A stretch of 64,000 nt of DNA from Chryseobacterium indologenes. Its GTDB lineage: Bacteria; Bacteroidota; Bacteroidia; Flavobacteriales; Weeksellaceae. The stretch is taken from NCBI GenBank assembly GCA_016025055.1, contig CP065590.1, positions 1,922,001-1,986,000 of the forward strand, given 5' to 3'. The notes below the pieces were generated by a model. The model ran no database searches and had not been told where the DNA came from. It saw only the letters and a program-made list of their open reading frames with translations. Made by a program: the position numbers and the translations under genes. Each line of letters opens with the position of its first letter. Position 1 is the stretch's first letter. This document shows, in pieces, positions 35,275 through 44,573 of the stretch.

Positions 35275-35296
35275 TTGTCCGGCTATTATAAAAGTA

Positions 35297-35325
35297 AAAG
35301 GTTCAGAATTTTCTGAACCTTTTTT
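35297..35325 (+). terminator. Terminator of the SOD gene
   Basis: AAAGGTTCAGAA / TTCTGAACCTTT near-perfect 12-bp stem followed by T-run, 23 bp after the stop. Confidence 0.9.
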
Positions 35326-35348
35326 ATGTACATTTTATAGCCTGTTAA

Positions 35349-35768
35349 TTATCTTATCGCGTCGCTTCCTGACAGTCCTTGCATTTTGAGGCCATATTTC
35401 CATTTTACATAGGCAAATACCTGATAGAGTTTATACTCAAATTTTATCCCATAGTTTTCACGGGGGTCATAGTCGATTCCGGATTCTATAATGTTTCTGT
35501 ACTTTCCTGAATTATAATATCCGTTCCATTCATTCACAAGGAAGGTGTTTTTCGTTTTCAGATATGATTCGGAATATTGGCTGATAGGTCTGGCGATAGC
35601 ACTTAAAAAATAATCAAACTGGGTATCTATCACAGTGAGATCCCATTCTCCGTCATCATTTTTAGATGGTTTCATTTCATTTTGCTCCTTATCTTTCTTT
35701 GAGTTATCCTGTGAGAAACAACTAAAAGGAATAAAGGCTATGAAGAGTATTATAATGATGTTTTTCAT
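35349..35768 (-). CDS. Small exported hypothetical protein
   Basis: 139 aa from ATG 35768; an upstream frame start at 35795 only adds residues ahead of a normal signal sequence. The signal MKNIIIILFIAFIPFSCFSQ could be read as a lipobox ending at Cys17. The mature part starts with a charged, Lys/Asp/Glu-rich stretch and then a region with WDLTVIDTQFDYFLSAIARPISQYSE and YNSGKYRNIIESGIDYDPRENYG. I recognise no domain. It lies downstream of the nuclease-family gene across a terminator, so it is probably separately expressed. Confidence 0.6.
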   Translation of the reverse strand: MKNIIIILFIAFIPFSCFSQDNSKKDKEQNEMKPSKNDDGEWDLTVIDTQFDYFLSAIARPISQYSESYLKTKNTFLVNEWNGYYNSGKYRNIIESGIDYDPRENYGIKFEYKLYQVFAYVKWKYGLKMQGLSGSDAIR

Positions 35769-35784
35769 ACTCATAAAGTTACAT

Positions 35785-35817
35785 AAAAAAAGCACTCTAT
35801 GCGAGTGCTTAATTTTT
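35785..35817 (-). terminator. Terminator of the nuclease-family gene
   Basis: AAGCACTC / GAGTGCTT stem with a 5-nt loop and a T-run on the minus strand. It overlaps the stop codon of the gene at 35816. Confidence 0.85.
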
Positions 35818-37003
35818 ATGGTTCTTTCTGGAGGACTACAAATGCCGGAAAGTGGTCACTGTAGCCTCCTGTAAACTGATCTCCGTTCCAGGACCTGAAA
35901 GGATATCCTTTATAATTTCCTTCTTTGTTTACAAGGTATGCCGGAGCAAATATTTCAGTTTTATAAACGGAATATTCTTTTGTTACCTGCTCTGAAACGA
36001 GGTTTTTTGAAACAATGATCTGGTCAAATAAGTTCGGCGCATCCTGATACGCTAGAGAAGCAACTCCTTTTTTATATAAAGGGTACATTAAATTAAGGTA
36101 TGGAGTTTCTTCACTTAAATCTTTTGAATTAGCCTGAGCTTTCAGATAATTTTTTAAACTTGAGCTTACGGGATCATCATTGAAATCCCCCATTGCGAAG
36201 AGTTTTGTTGAAGGATCTACTGCTCTCACACTGTCCATTTGTTGTTTTAATAAAGCCGCAGCAGCATTTCTTTTAGGTAAAGATACCGCTTCGCCTCCTC
36301 TTCTCGAAGGCCAGTGGTTCATAAAAAAAGCAACTTTTTCATTATCTAAAAATCCGGTTACTACCAAAATATCTCTGGTGTATTCTCTTCTTCCGTCACC
36401 ACCAAAAATTTTCAATTCCTTTTTTAATGAATTGCTCGGGGTGAATCGTCTTTTCTGATAGATTAATGCAACATCGATACCTCTGTAGTCATATGAATTG
36501 TAATGAATAATTCCGTAATCATATTTTTTCAGGGCAGGCTCGTTGATAAGATCTTCAATAACCTGCCTGTTCTCAACTTCAATCAGACCGACCACGGCAG
36601 GAGCCGTTTTGGTATATTGCGCTCCCATTTCAGAAATTACTTTGGCTTCATTCGCTAATTTTGCTTTATATATTTTAGAACCGTAATTCTTAGCACTTTT
36701 TGGAGTGAATTCTTCTGAGCCACTTTGGTATCTGACAACTTTTTTCCCCTTTAAGGCTCCATCACTCCAAGGACCGTCGTATTTTTCCACATCCAGAAAA
36801 TTAACGGAATCGATTGGAATACTTCTATGGAAAGCCGGGTTTTTGATATCTTTAGTTCCGTCAATATAATCTGCAGAGCGAATTGTGTCCCAAAGGTTTT
36901 CTACATTCAAAAAGCCAACAGTAGCCACTTTTCTAAGTTTTCCCTGTTGCGCAAAAGCCATAATTGAAAAAATGATGGCCATAAAACTCATAAATCTCTT
37001 CAT
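35816..37003 (-). CDS. Secreted endonuclease/exonuclease/phosphatase family protein
   Basis: 395 aa with signal peptide MKRFMSFMAIIFSIMAFAQ. EEP fold motifs in order: VGFLNVENLWD (metal Asn/Glu), LIEVENRQ (Glu), NHWPSRRGG (catalytic His), AMGDFNDDP (Asp/Asn) and the final GGYSDHFPAFV (Asp-His pair). It is a Mg-dependent phosphodiesterase or nuclease acting in the periplasm or outside. It is divergent from a TonB receptor and DUF5689 lipoprotein pair, each side with a consensus promoter. Such neighbours suggest extracellular nucleic-acid use or phosphate scavenging, which is inference. The substrate cannot be read from sequence. Confidence 0.88.
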   Translation of the reverse strand: MKRFMSFMAIIFSIMAFAQQGKLRKVATVGFLNVENLWDTIRSADYIDGTKDIKNPAFHRSIPIDSVNFLDVEKYDGPWSDGALKGKKVVRYQSGSEEFTPKSAKNYGSKIYKAKLANEAKVISEMGAQYTKTAPAVVGLIEVENRQVIEDLINEPALKKYDYGIIHYNSYDYRGIDVALIYQKRRFTPSNSLKKELKIFGGDGRREYTRDILVVTGFLDNEKVAFFMNHWPSRRGGEAVSLPKRNAAAALLKQQMDSVRAVDPSTKLFAMGDFNDDPVSSSLKNYLKAQANSKDLSEETPYLNLMYPLYKKGVASLAYQDAPNLFDQIIVSKNLVSEQVTKEYSVYKTEIFAPAYLVNKEGNYKGYPFRSWNGDQFTGGYSDHFPAFVVLQKEP

Positions 37004-37033
37004 CCTCTAGAGTATTTAAAATTATTAAAACGA

Positions 37034-37061
37034 CAAATTTACTTCTTTTTAATTCATTCAA
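37034..37061 (-). promoter_or_regulatory. Promoter of the nuclease-family gene
   Basis: Minus strand TTG (37061-37059), a 17-bp spacer and TAAATTTG (37041-37034), 30 bp before the ATG at 37003. Confidence 0.75.
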
Positions 37062-37159
37062 TTTTAAATATTTGTAAATTTAAAACAGCATAAATATAAT
37101 ACTTTTACTTAATGATTCATAAAAGCTTGCAATGTTAAGAAAAAATAATGTCAAAAAAG

Positions 37160-37188
37160 TTGTTAATTGCAAATTTTGACTAAATTTG
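37160..37188 (+). promoter_or_regulatory. Promoter of the TonB receptor/DUF5689 operon
   Basis: TTG (37160-37162), an 18-bp spacer and TAAATTTG (37181-37188), giving a leader of about 55 nt before ATG 37251. Confidence 0.8.
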
Positions 37189-37250
37189 TGCCCCCAACTT
37201 TTAAACTGTTGAGAATTAAGAAGAAAAGTATTAAAAAAAATAATATACTC

Positions 37251-40115
37251 ATGATTAAAAAACTATCATTAGTCTCTTTATTTACTTTACTGCCTGCTTC
37301 CTATTATTTTGCACAGACCACCGTGTCTGCGTATCTTAAAGATGCAGATGGAAAGCCTGTTGAAAGGGCACAAGTAGATTTAAAAGGGAGCGAAAATGAT
37401 GTAACGGCTGACAAAATTGGATACTTCCAGTTTGTAGATCTTCAGCCGGGCCATTACCAAATTGTGATTACGAAACCAAACTTCGAAACTAAGTTGATGG
37501 AGTTTGACGTAGCTGATGAGAAAAGAAAGGATTTAGGAGTTATTACCCTTTATTCTGCTCTTACAAGCGCTGATCAAGGTCTGGCGATTATAGACAATGA
37601 TGATGATGATAGCAATAGCAGTGGACAGGCTTCAACTGTTGGTTTGCTTCAGTCGTCTCAGGACATTTTTAGCAGAATTGCCGCGTTTGATCTGGGATTT
37701 TACTGGTTCCGTCCGAGAGGAATCGACGGAAGAACCGGTGAAAACATGCTAAACGGGGTTTCTATGGTGAAATCTGATAATGGTAATGTTGACTTCAATA
37801 ACTGGGGTGGGCTTAATGAAATTACAAGATATCCTGAAATTTCGTCCAACCATTCACCCTCCGAGTACACATTTGGGGGAAACAGCTCAGTTGTTTATAA
37901 AAATACAAAGGCCAGTGAGTATAGAAAAGGATTCCAGTTTACCCAATCTTTAACAAACAGAAATTACAGAAACAGGACTTCTTTACGTTATTCTTCGGGA
38001 ATGAGTAAGAAAGGATGGGCATTTACTGTAATGGGAACGAGAAGATGGGCCGAAGAAGGAATCCAGGAAGGAACTTTCTATGATGCTTACGGAGCGTACC
38101 TTGGTATTGAGAAAAAACTTAGTGATAATCATACTGTGACGTTCAACTTTATTGGTGCTCCTTACAGAAGATCTACTGCAAGCCCGAGTACTCAGGAAGT
38201 GTATGATTACAGAGGTGTACATTATAATTCATACTGGGGATACCAGAATGGCGAACAAAGAAGTGAAAGGGTGAGAAAAGGCTTCCAGCCGATTTTTCAA
38301 ATCCAGGACTTCTGGAAAATCAATAAAAAATCCAGTCTTTGGACATCGCTTTCCTATCAGTTTGGAAAAGACAAAGGTTCCCGTTTAGACTGGCAGAACG
38401 TTCAGAATCCATCTCCGACATACTACAGAAACTTACCAAGCTACTATGATTCTTTAGATCCTAATGCTTCAGTTATCAATGCTGATGGTTCAGTAACCAC
38501 TTCGCAAGATGCTTACAGAACTGCATTGTCAGCATGGCAGTCAGGAGATCCAAAAGTTACCCAGCTGGATTGGGACAGATTATACAGAAGAAATATGTCA
38601 CAAGCTGTAGGATCATATTATGGGCAGACAGGTAAAAGAGCTTTATATTATATGGTAAATGATGTAAGCGACGATAGAATCTGGAATGCCGCAACACACT
38701 TCGTACATAACTTTACTGATACAACCAAGTTTTTATTCAATGTATCTTACCAAAATTATTATTCTGAGCAATACAGAGAAGTAAATGATTTGTTAGGAGC
38801 AGATTTTGTTTTGAACAGGGATCCGTTTGCCGCTACGAATCAGCCTGGAAAATCAGGATTATTCAATGATGGTGAAAATGGTGTAACGAAAAGGGTTGGA
38901 GATAAAATGGGATACGATTACATTTTCAGAAGACAGGAAGTGAAAGTAAACCCGGGATTAAAATTCTCAACCGGAAAGTTTGATGTATTTGTTTCTGCAA
39001 TGGCAGGATATTCATCTTCCAGCAGAGAAGGATTGTTCCAACACTACTTATATAAAGATTCTTTCGGGAAAGGCGCAGACTATAATTACTGGAATTTTGG
39101 TCTTAAAGGGCAGCTTATTTATAAGCTAAACGGAAGAAACTTCTTTGTTTACAACGGTGCTTACTACAATCAGGCTCCTTACCTGGAGGATTTATTTGTA
39201 AATCCTAGAGTGAACGGCTCTGTAGCTCCGGGAATAAGAAGTATGGTGGTTAATGCTAATGACCTTAGTTATGTTATTGCTACCCCTTTCTTAAAAATGA
39301 GATTAACAGGTTATTTGATTGATACGAGTAATGAAACTACTGTTCAGAGATTCTTTGCGGATGGTCTTAAGTTGAATGGTGTGGATGCAGACGGAAACAT
39401 GACCAATGTTCAGAGTGCCTTCGTTTCTCAGATCATGACGGATGTGAAGAAGAGAAATATGGGATTAGAAATGGGTGTTGATGTAAAAGTATTACCTACA
39501 TTATCGGTACAAGGTCTAGCAAGTATAGGGCAGTATACCTATAGAAATGATCCAACGACTTATTTTGCTTCGGATGCTGTAGGTGTTTTTGGTAACGGAC
39601 TTCCTTATACAAGTGTGGGGAAAGCTTATATTAAAAATTACCGTCAGGGAGGAACTCCTCAACAGGCATTTTCATTAGGATTCCGTTACAATAACCCTAA
39701 ATACTGGTGGGTAGGTGGAAACTGGAATTATTTTGATGATAATTATCTGGATCCTGCTGCATTAGTAAGGACGGAATCATTTGTACAGAATGACAATACT
39801 TCTACTCCTTATTATGGTTTAACGGAATCTGAGCTAAGAAGAGTTTTACAACCTAATAAATTACCTTCATCTTTCTTCTTTAACGTGAATGCAGGTAAAT
39901 CATGGGTGATTGGTAAGTACTACGTATTGCTTTCCGCAACAGTAAATAACGTTCTTGACAACAAAAAGTATATTACCGGAGGGTTTGAGCAGACAAGAAG
40001 CGCTAAATACCCTGACTATTCTCAGGACCTAGGTAGAGAAACTACTTTATTCGCTCCAAAATACTGGTATACTCAGGGAAGATCTTATTTCGTAAACCTA
40101 CAATTCAGATTCTAA
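37251..40115 (+). CDS. TonB-dependent receptor with N-terminal carboxypeptidase-like domain
   Basis: 954 aa from ATG 37251; upstream in-frame starts lie in the promoter/leader and are rejected. Signal peptide MIKKLSLVSLFTLLPASYYFAQ, then a CarboxypepD_reg-like beta-sandwich (about 25-110, VSAYLKDADGKPVERAQVDL), plug region (about 150-270) and a long beta-barrel ending VNLQFRF with a terminal Phe. The substrate is unknown. The downstream DUF5689 lipoprotein, 40 bp away, is probably its surface-exposed partner, and a secreted nuclease-type enzyme is divergently encoded. This receptor-lipoprotein-enzyme set suggests import of an enzymatically released product. Confidence 0.92.
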   Translation: MIKKLSLVSLFTLLPASYYFAQTTVSAYLKDADGKPVERAQVDLKGSENDVTADKIGYFQFVDLQPGHYQIVITKPNFETKLMEFDVADEKRKDLGVITLYSALTSADQGLAIIDNDDDDSNSSGQASTVGLLQSSQDIFSRIAAFDLGFYWFRPRGIDGRTGENMLNGVSMVKSDNGNVDFNNWGGLNEITRYPEISSNHSPSEYTFGGNSSVVYKNTKASEYRKGFQFTQSLTNRNYRNRTSLRYSSGMSKKGWAFTVMGTRRWAEEGIQEGTFYDAYGAYLGIEKKLSDNHTVTFNFIGAPYRRSTASPSTQEVYDYRGVHYNSYWGYQNGEQRSERVRKGFQPIFQIQDFWKINKKSSLWTSLSYQFGKDKGSRLDWQNVQNPSPTYYRNLPSYYDSLDPNASVINADGSVTTSQDAYRTALSAWQSGDPKVTQLDWDRLYRRNMSQAVGSYYGQTGKRALYYMVNDVSDDRIWNAATHFVHNFTDTTKFLFNVSYQNYYSEQYREVNDLLGADFVLNRDPFAATNQPGKSGLFNDGENGVTKRVGDKMGYDYIFRRQEVKVNPGLKFSTGKFDVFVSAMAGYSSSSREGLFQHYLYKDSFGKGADYNYWNFGLKGQLIYKLNGRNFFVYNGAYYNQAPYLEDLFVNPRVNGSVAPGIRSMVVNANDLSYVIATPFLKMRLTGYLIDTSNETTVQRFFADGLKLNGVDADGNMTNVQSAFVSQIMTDVKKRNMGLEMGVDVKVLPTLSVQGLASIGQYTYRNDPTTYFASDAVGVFGNGLPYTSVGKAYIKNYRQGGTPQQAFSLGFRYNNPKYWWVGGNWNYFDDNYLDPAALVRTESFVQNDNTSTPYYGLTESELRRVLQPNKLPSSFFFNVNAGKSWVIGKYYVLLSATVNNVLDNKKYITGGFEQTRSAKYPDYSQDLGRETTLFAPKYWYTQGRSYFVNLQFRF

Positions 40116-40155
40116 TAATCAGTTTATTAACTACTTTAATTAAAAAAATATCAAA

Positions 40156-41547
40156 ATGAACATAAAGAAATACTTAAGTCCGGTAACAGGAATTGCATTC
40201 GCTGTAATTGCTCTTACTTCTTGTGTACAAAAAGACGAATGGGACACTCCACCTATTAAATGTGAGAATAAGTTTGCTGCTCCCAATATCTCCCTTGCAG
40301 ACTTTAAAGCTCAGGCTCCTGCGACAGGATATAAACTGATTACCACAGATCAGATCTTTGACGGGTACGTAATTTCTTCAGACGAAAACGGAAATTTCTA
40401 TAAAACCATCTCTTTCCAGGATAAAGCTGAAAACCCTACTGCAGGTCTTCAGATCGAGGTTGATAAATCAAGTAACTACGCAGATTTCCCTGTAGGTGCA
40501 CATATCAGAATTAATGCAAAAGGACTAAGACTAGGTCTTGACAGAGGAACTGTGAAAATCGGTTCTGTAGATCCTACATATTCAATTGGAAGGGTTCCGG
40601 CTTCTTTGCTTAGCAGATATGTAGCTGGAGTTTGTAATGGAAATGGGCTTGAAGTCGTTTCTATTAAGCCAGTTGAATTGCCAAACCTTAATGCAGCTAA
40701 GAGTGATCAATATATCAATACTTTGGTTAAGGTTCCCAACTCTCAGTTTGCAATCAGTGATATCTATCCTGTAAACAAGACATTTATTGATTACGTAGGA
40801 GGAGCGGGTGTAGATACAGACAGAGGTTTGGAAGATGGGACAGGAGGTTCTGCTACGTTAAGAAATTCAGGGTTTTTCTCTGAAGGTGCTTCCTTATTGC
40901 CAACAGGTAACGGAGATATTACTTTTGTAGTAAGCCGTTACAATACCACATGGCAGATGCTTATCAGAAATACAAAAGATATTAATTTTAAAGGAAACAG
41001 AGTAGATGCAACTCCGCCTAAAGGAGGTACTGATATTGTTTATTCAGGATCTTTCCTTGAAAACTTTGAAAGCTATCCTGCATCACCGGCCAACCTTGAG
41101 ATCTATCCTAAGTATGTAAATGATGCTGTATTAGGAAACAGATACTGGCAGTTAAAAACGTTCAGCGGTAATAAATATATTCAGCTGGGAGCAAATTCAG
41201 GTTCCGGAAGCTACTTAACTTATTTTGCGGTACCGGTAAACTTTACAGATGCTAATACATTGAAATTTGATGTAAATGTTGGGTTCTGGAATGGTAATGC
41301 TTTAAAAGTATACTATACAACAAACTATACACCCCTTGGAGATATCACAACGGCTACTAAGGTAGATATTACTTCTGCGTTTACGATTCCACAAGCACCA
41401 ACGGGAGGTTATGGAACATTAACTCCTGCGGGAACTTATAACATTCCTGCGAGTGTAACGGGTAATGGATTTATCCTGTTTGAGTACTCCGGATCTTCTG
41501 CAGGTGTAACGACTTCAATACAGTTAGATAATATTCAGGTTCAATAA
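40156..41547 (+). CDS. DUF5689 lipoprotein, probable partner of the TonB receptor
   Basis: 463 aa. Signal with lipobox VIALTSC (Cys23). The first ~280 residues match the DUF5689 pattern, an OB-fold-like region with TTDQIFDGYVISSDENGNFYKTISFQDK, LQIEVD and VGAHIRINAKGL. The C-terminal ~160 residues form a beta-jellyroll like choice-of-anchor/adhesion domains (SFLENFESYP ... SIQLDNIQVQ). It is the last gene of the receptor operon and likely sits on the outer membrane surface. Precise ligand unknown. Confidence 0.82.
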   Translation: MNIKKYLSPVTGIAFAVIALTSCVQKDEWDTPPIKCENKFAAPNISLADFKAQAPATGYKLITTDQIFDGYVISSDENGNFYKTISFQDKAENPTAGLQIEVDKSSNYADFPVGAHIRINAKGLRLGLDRGTVKIGSVDPTYSIGRVPASLLSRYVAGVCNGNGLEVVSIKPVELPNLNAAKSDQYINTLVKVPNSQFAISDIYPVNKTFIDYVGGAGVDTDRGLEDGTGGSATLRNSGFFSEGASLLPTGNGDITFVVSRYNTTWQMLIRNTKDINFKGNRVDATPPKGGTDIVYSGSFLENFESYPASPANLEIYPKYVNDAVLGNRYWQLKTFSGNKYIQLGANSGSGSYLTYFAVPVNFTDANTLKFDVNVGFWNGNALKVYYTTNYTPLGDITTATKVDITSAFTIPQAPTGGYGTLTPAGTYNIPASVTGNGFILFEYSGSSAGVTTSIQLDNIQVQ

Positions 41548-41571
41548 TTGACCTGCTATTTAATAATATAC

Positions 41572-41600
41572 AGGCCGTCTTGAAAAAGACGGCCTTTTTT
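41572..41600 (+). terminator. Terminator of the receptor/DUF5689 operon
   Basis: Perfect AGGCCGTCTT / AAGACGGCCT stem, GAAA loop, six T. Confidence 0.93.
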
Positions 41601-41668
41601 ATATTGTTCTTATCAATATAAACTATAACAAAACCACCGCACATCCGCAGTGGTTTAATACTATCTGT

Positions 41669-42269
41669 TTATTCAACTGTAATCGTCGGATCCCAGCAGC
41701 AATAGCTGTAAAGTATCTGCCTGTCGCTGTTATTGGGGTCTAAAGTATACAAAGCAAAGTTAAGAGTATAATTTCCTATTCCTGTGCGTCCTATCGTAGC
41801 ATCATAGCTGTAAAAATTGACATTGGCAGGTATAGCGGGAAGCCCGTCTTTTTTGTATGATCCGGTACAGCAGCCAGTTTTCTGTCTACAACATCGTAAT
41901 ACATGGGGTTACCATTAAATATTTCATCTCCCGAATACTTTTGAAAACCGTAGATAATGACTGCGTCATCCGAATTCTGATAAATTGAACTTCCCCTGAA
42001 GGATACCCTGTCTCCGTTTCTTGCTTTTAGATTTAAATCTCCTGTTGCCTGGCCCAAAAGAGCGTTTCCACTTGGGACGATCATATATTTGGCGATGTGG
42101 TCAATAGGTACCGGGTTGTCACTTTTTGTACTGGGAGAAAGATTTCTTTTTTCATGTAGTCTTTTACATAATCTGTGTCGATAACGACCATAATGTCGAT
42201 GACCTGGCTTGATGATAATTGTGATGTGTCCATGTTATTATTATTTTCGTTTGGTTTTTTCCTACTCAT
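41669..42269 (-). pseudogene. AidA/PixA (inclusion body) family protein, broken by two homopolymer frameshifts
   Basis: Frames 42081-42269 and 41791-42084 plus the DNA down to 41669 join into a 200-aa protein if the T6 runs at 42147-42152 and 41849-41854 are each one base longer. The result reads VIDIMVVIDTDYVKDYMKK, then HIAKYMIVPSGNALLGQATGDL, FRGSSIYQNSDDAVIIYG and a C-terminal CCWDPTITVE. That is the PixA/AidA inclusion-body protein pattern (beta-sandwich, known as crystalline inclusions in Xenorhabdus and in quorum-dependent loci elsewhere). The role here is unknown. The start may be the internal ATG giving MDTSQLSSSQ. It is followed by nothing obvious before the DUF5689 terminator. Confidence 0.75.
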
Positions 42270-42444
42270 TTGGCTTTTCAGATTCCGCCCCGTGATTATA
42301 GGTGATACGGCTTCACTGTTGAGTTGTAATTACATCACAAATTTATAATGACACCCATATCTGCCCAAGAGTATAAATGCTGAAATTGAGAGCTAGGTAT
42401 TTATACTTAATTAATCTCTTTATGGTGATATGTTTTTGTTTTAT

Positions 42445-42482
42445 AAAAAAATACCCCGAAAAGCTTTACTTTTCAGGGTACC
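42445..42482 (-). terminator. Terminator of the amgK-to-DUF6702 operon
   Basis: TACCCCGAAAAG / CTTTTCAGGGTA stem (one mismatch) with a CTTTA loop and a seven-T run on the minus strand, 30 bp after the DUF6702 stop. Confidence 0.88.
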
Positions 42483-42511
42483 CATTTATAATGGAGTAAA
42501 TCTAATTTCGT

Positions 42512-42982
42512 TTAGAAAGATACTTCATTCACCTCTTTTCCTCTTTGGAAGTTCATTGTTTTCTGGCTGCCTTTATAGGCAATATTTACCAGATTGATCT
42601 GCTTAGGAAAAGCGCTTAGGAGGATCGTGTTTTTAATCTTTAAGGTACTGATATCCGAAACACCTCCGGTTTCGAAATATACCCATACAGTTTCTCCGCT
42701 TACCTGGCTTCCTGTGAAAGTTATTGTTTTGGGAGCACCATTGACAAATACATCAAAATTATTGTTCACATATTTTTTCACTTCTGCTTCGAATCCGGCA
42801 GTATTCGGATTGATTTTAATAGCATCAGAGATATGGCTTGTATTCATTTTTGTGGTAAACTTCAATGTTTTGCTTCCATCAATATAATCCACCTTGGTCA
42901 TTGAAGAGAAAAAGTCTACATACATAAAACTCATTAACACAAAAAATGTTAAAATTCCTGATATATATAAAAGTTTTTTCAT
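42512..42982 (-). CDS. DUF6702 family exported protein
   Basis: 156 aa from ATG 42982; the frame start at 43006 adds eight residues before the signal segment MKKLLYISGILTFFVLMSFM. The mature part resembles DUF6702 of Bacteroidota: MTKVDYIDGSKTLKFTTKM near the start, then VFVNGAPKTITFTGSQVSGETVWVYFE, all beta. Function unknown; these proteins often accompany metallopeptidase or envelope genes. It is the last gene of the minus-strand operon, 58 bp after the LOG gene. Confidence 0.75.
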   Translation of the reverse strand: MKKLLYISGILTFFVLMSFMYVDFFSSMTKVDYIDGSKTLKFTTKMNTSHISDAIKINPNTAGFEAEVKKYVNNNFDVFVNGAPKTITFTGSQVSGETVWVYFETGGVSDISTLKIKNTILLSAFPKQINLVNIAYKGSQKTMNFQRGKEVNEVSF

Positions 42983-43040
42983 CTTAATTAATAGATTTAC
43001 AATCATACTTGCTAGTTATAGGTCACAAATAATATGCCAA

Positions 43041-43793
43041 TTAAAAATTAACATTCACAGAATATTTATCATAAAATGCTTTAATATGCGCTACTGCCTC
43101 ATCTGCAGTGTCTACCACTCTGTAAAGATCAAGATCATCTTCTGCAATCATCCCGTCTCTTAAGAGTGTTGCTTTGAACCATTCCAATAATCCGCCCCAA
43201 AATTCGCTTCCTACCAATACAATTGGAAATTTACCTATTTTATTGGTCTGAATCAGGGTAAGAGCTTCCGTCAGCTCATCTAAGGTCCCAAATCCCCCGG
43301 GCATCACTATGAAACCTTGAGAATATTTTACAAACATTACTTTTCTTACGAAAAAGTAATCAAAGTTCATGGAATAAGACTTGTTGATATAAGGATTAAA
43401 ATGCTGTTCAAAAGGAAGATCAATATTCAATCCGATAGATCTGCCTTTAGCATTGAATGCTCCTTTGTTGCCGGCTTCCATGATTCCGGGACCGCCGCCG
43501 GTAATGATTCCGAAGCCTAATTTGGTGATTTTTTCGGCTATTTCTACAGCCATTTCGTAGTATTTATTCTCCGGTTTCAGACGTGCGGATCCAAAGATAG
43601 AAACACAAGGTCCGATCTTAGCGAGTTTTTCATAGCCATCTACAAATTCAGCCATTATCTTGAATACCATCCAACTATCCTTGGTGATGGTTTCATCCCA
43701 GGTTTTTTGTCTGAAGCTGTTATGTAATTTTGTTTCGTTAACGTCAAGTTCCGGATTTACTAAACTTTCATCCCTAGTTCCATCAAGTTCCAT
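43041..43793 (-). CDS. LOG family (TIGR00730) Rossmann-fold protein
   Basis: 250 aa. The two hallmarks GGGPGIMEAGNKGAF and PGGFGTLDELTEAL are present and in order. LOG proteins hydrolyse nucleotide 5'-monophosphates carrying N6-modified adenine (cytokinin phosphoribohydrolase) or related nucleotides; in non-plant bacteria the role is mostly nucleotide salvage. An N-terminal ~60-residue extension precedes the Rossmann core. It lies 8 bp after the murU-like gene. Confidence 0.9.
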   Translation of the reverse strand: MELDGTRDESLVNPELDVNETKLHNSFRQKTWDETITKDSWMVFKIMAEFVDGYEKLAKIGPCVSIFGSARLKPENKYYEMAVEIAEKITKLGFGIITGGGPGIMEAGNKGAFNAKGRSIGLNIDLPFEQHFNPYINKSYSMNFDYFFVRKVMFVKYSQGFIVMPGGFGTLDELTEALTLIQTNKIGKFPIVLVGSEFWGGLLEWFKATLLRDGMIAEDDLDLYRVVDTADEAVAHIKAFYDKYSVNVNF

Positions 43794-43801
43794 TGCACAA
43801 A

Positions 43802-44515
43802 TTATTTAAAATATTTTTCGGCTTCTATTACAGATTCCGGTCTTCCGACATCGATCAAAATACTGTCGTGTACAAAACCGTGAATATGCTCGGTCTGCAT
43901 CAGATCCAGATATTCTTCCATAACAGAAAATTTGCCTGTTCTTTTAATTTTTTCAAAGATGACAGGATTGATACAGTGAACGCCACTGAAAGCAAGTGCC
44001 CTGAATCCTTTGTTGAATTCTGCAAGCCTTTGTTCTCCTGTCTGTACATTCAGCCAACCTCTTAAAACCATGTCATCATTGAAAAGAAGTTTTCTCGAAC
44101 TATCACGGTCCGAAACTGCTAAAGTAGCAAAATCTTTTATCTTTTTATGATATTCTACCAACGTATTGATGTTTATATTGGTTAAAATATCAGCGTTCAT
44201 GATCAGGAAATCTTCTCCATGATCGAGAAATTTTCTAGCAAAAATCAAGCCGCCTCCTGTTTCCAGCAATTCACCGGTCTCATCGGAGATTTCAATCTTA
44301 CAGCCGAAATTATTATTTTTATGTAAAAAATCAACTATCTGATCGCCAAAGTGATGAATGTTGATCACAAAATCTGTAATTCCGAAACTTTTCAGATAAT
44401 TGATATTCCTTTCCAAAAGCGGAATCTCATTTACCTTAGCCAGAGCCTTAGGATGATGGTCTGTAAAGGGCTTAAGCCTTGTACCTTTTCCTGCTGCAAA
44501 AATAAGAGCTTTCAT
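43802..44515 (-). CDS. murU: Nucleotidyltransferase, probable MurNAc-1-phosphate uridylyltransferase
   Basis: 237 aa, the short sugar-1-phosphate nucleotidyltransferase fold. Start MKALIFAAGKGTRLKPFTDHHPKAL with the G-x-G-T-R-x(n)-P-K signature, GELLETGGGL for sugar binding and MNADILTNI with the metal Asp. With an AmgK-like kinase two genes upstream, it fits the MurU step of the anabolic MurNAc recycling route (MurNAc-1-P to UDP-MurNAc), which bypasses early peptidoglycan synthesis. Other NDP-sugar pyrophosphorylases share these motifs, so the substrate rests on context. Confidence 0.82.
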   Translation of the reverse strand: MKALIFAAGKGTRLKPFTDHHPKALAKVNEIPLLERNINYLKSFGITDFVINIHHFGDQIVDFLHKNNNFGCKIEISDETGELLETGGGLIFARKFLDHGEDFLIMNADILTNININTLVEYHKKIKDFATLAVSDRDSSRKLLFNDDMVLRGWLNVQTGEQRLAEFNKGFRALAFSGVHCINPVIFEKIKRTGKFSVMEEYLDLMQTEHIHGFVHDSILIDVGRPESVIEAEKYFK

Positions 44516-44573
44516 AATAGTATAAATAATGGCTATAACGGGTGATCTTGAATCGCCTGTTGCTTATTACTGA

